A stretch of DNA of 13,625 nucleotides from positions 1-13,625 of the forward strand of contig JBJYWI010000049.1 of NCBI GenBank assembly GCA_046259385.1, given 5' to 3'. The stretch is from CAVWDI01 sp046259385 (GTDB lineage Bacteria; Chloroflexota; Anaerolineae; Anaerolineales; UBA4823). The translations under genes and the position numbers were made by a program. The notes under the pieces were generated by a model that had not been told where the DNA came from, did not search any database, and was given only the letters and a program-made list of their open reading frames with translations. Positions 13,502 to 13,625 of the stretch are shown one piece after another (within the stretch, counting starts at the first letter, position 1; every line of letters begins with the position of its first letter).

Positions 13502-13625
13502 ATGGATTTCACCAATCTGTTTGTTTTATTTATGATCTTGTGGTTTGTTATTGCAGTCCTGGCTTTTTTTATCCTTTTTAAGGTACCTGCGCCGTACGGA
13601 CGTTACACTTCCAGCAGATGGAAAT
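13502..13625 (+). CDS. Steroid 5alpha-reductase-like membrane enzyme, N-terminal fragment cut by window edge
   Basis: The first 41 residues of a gene that continues past the right edge. After MDFTN comes one hydrophobic helix (about 6-27), then KVPAPYGRYTSSRW. The PYGR-x-x-x-x-x-W element directly after the first helix is the characteristic N-terminal signature of the 3-oxo-5alpha-steroid 4-dehydrogenase family (SRD5A, DUF1295 relatives), membrane enzymes that reduce a C=C double bond next to a ketone using NADPH. ATG 13502 lies 15 bases after the SDR stop, with only a weak TGAG before it, so it is likely translated from the same message. The call rests on a short motif and its operon partner. 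Confidence 0.65.
   Translation, partial: MDFTNLFVLFMILWFVIAVLAFFILFKVPAPYGRYTSSRWK

Noticed and set aside
1..13625. CRISPR array, tRNA or rRNA gene, transposase, toxin-antitoxin or phage defence system
   Set aside because: No regularly spaced repeats, no cloverleaf-like sequence, and no product with nuclease, transposase, integrase or toxin motifs was seen on either strand.

Overview
The window looks like a stretch of chromosome from an uncultured or environmental bacterium, most plausibly Chloroflexota class Anaerolineae. That placement is an inference from gene style only: a membrane-anchored protein combining an immunoglobulin-like stretch with a formylglycine-generating-enzyme (FGE/SUMF1) fold, glycine-rich small membrane proteins, an animal-like deoxyribose-phosphate aldolase beside an ALDH16-type double aldehyde dehydrogenase, and an MFSD4/NaGLT1-like transporter. 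No rRNA, tRNA or lineage marker is present to confirm it. Coding density is modest. There are several gene-poor, AT-rich gaps of 250-800 bases with possible gene remnants. No CRISPR array, insertion sequence, integrase or prophage gene is visible.

Layout. (1) Bases 1-2814, plus strand, AT-rich: a possible gene edge on the minus strand (1-57), a membrane-anchored protein with an internally shortened FGE fold (526-1980), then a chain of two possible tiny ORFs and a small membrane protein (2232-2814). (2) Bases 2857-4656, minus strand: hypoxanthine phosphoribosyltransferase, a two-helix membrane protein, a glycine-rich small membrane protein and pterin-4a-carbinolamine dehydratase. This block ends at a clear bidirectional terminator (2857-2889) shared with the convergent gene. 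(3) Bases 5041-6646, minus strand: an MFS transporter and a small secreted protein that has its own extended -10 promoter and a perfect palindrome at the start of transcription. (4) Bases 6647-7440: a long, poorly coding gap with one doubtful ORF and a set of inverted repeats upstream of deoC. (5) Bases 7441-10910, plus strand, GC-richer: deoC and an ALDH16-family protein. (6) Bases 11048-12340: a membrane-anchored alpha/beta hydrolase with a promoter placed for leaderless translation. (7) Bases 12488-13625: an extended SDR of the 3beta-hydroxysteroid dehydrogenase type and the cut-off start of a steroid 5alpha-reductase-like membrane enzyme.

How they fit together. DeoC splits 2-deoxyribose-5-phosphate into acetaldehyde and glyceraldehyde-3-phosphate, and the adjacent ALDH16 protein is a natural candidate to oxidise the acetaldehyde. 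With Hpt (purine salvage) the window carries two nucleoside-recycling functions, but on opposite strands and not as one operon. The right-edge SDR and 5alpha-reductase-like pair suggests redox steps on a steroid-like or isoprenoid lipid. I see no strong evidence for a wholly new multi-gene system. The points most worth a second look are the deoC-ALDH16 pair, the SDR/5alpha-reductase pair, the collapsed FGE domain, the leaderless promoter and the overlapping small ORFs near 2.3 kb.
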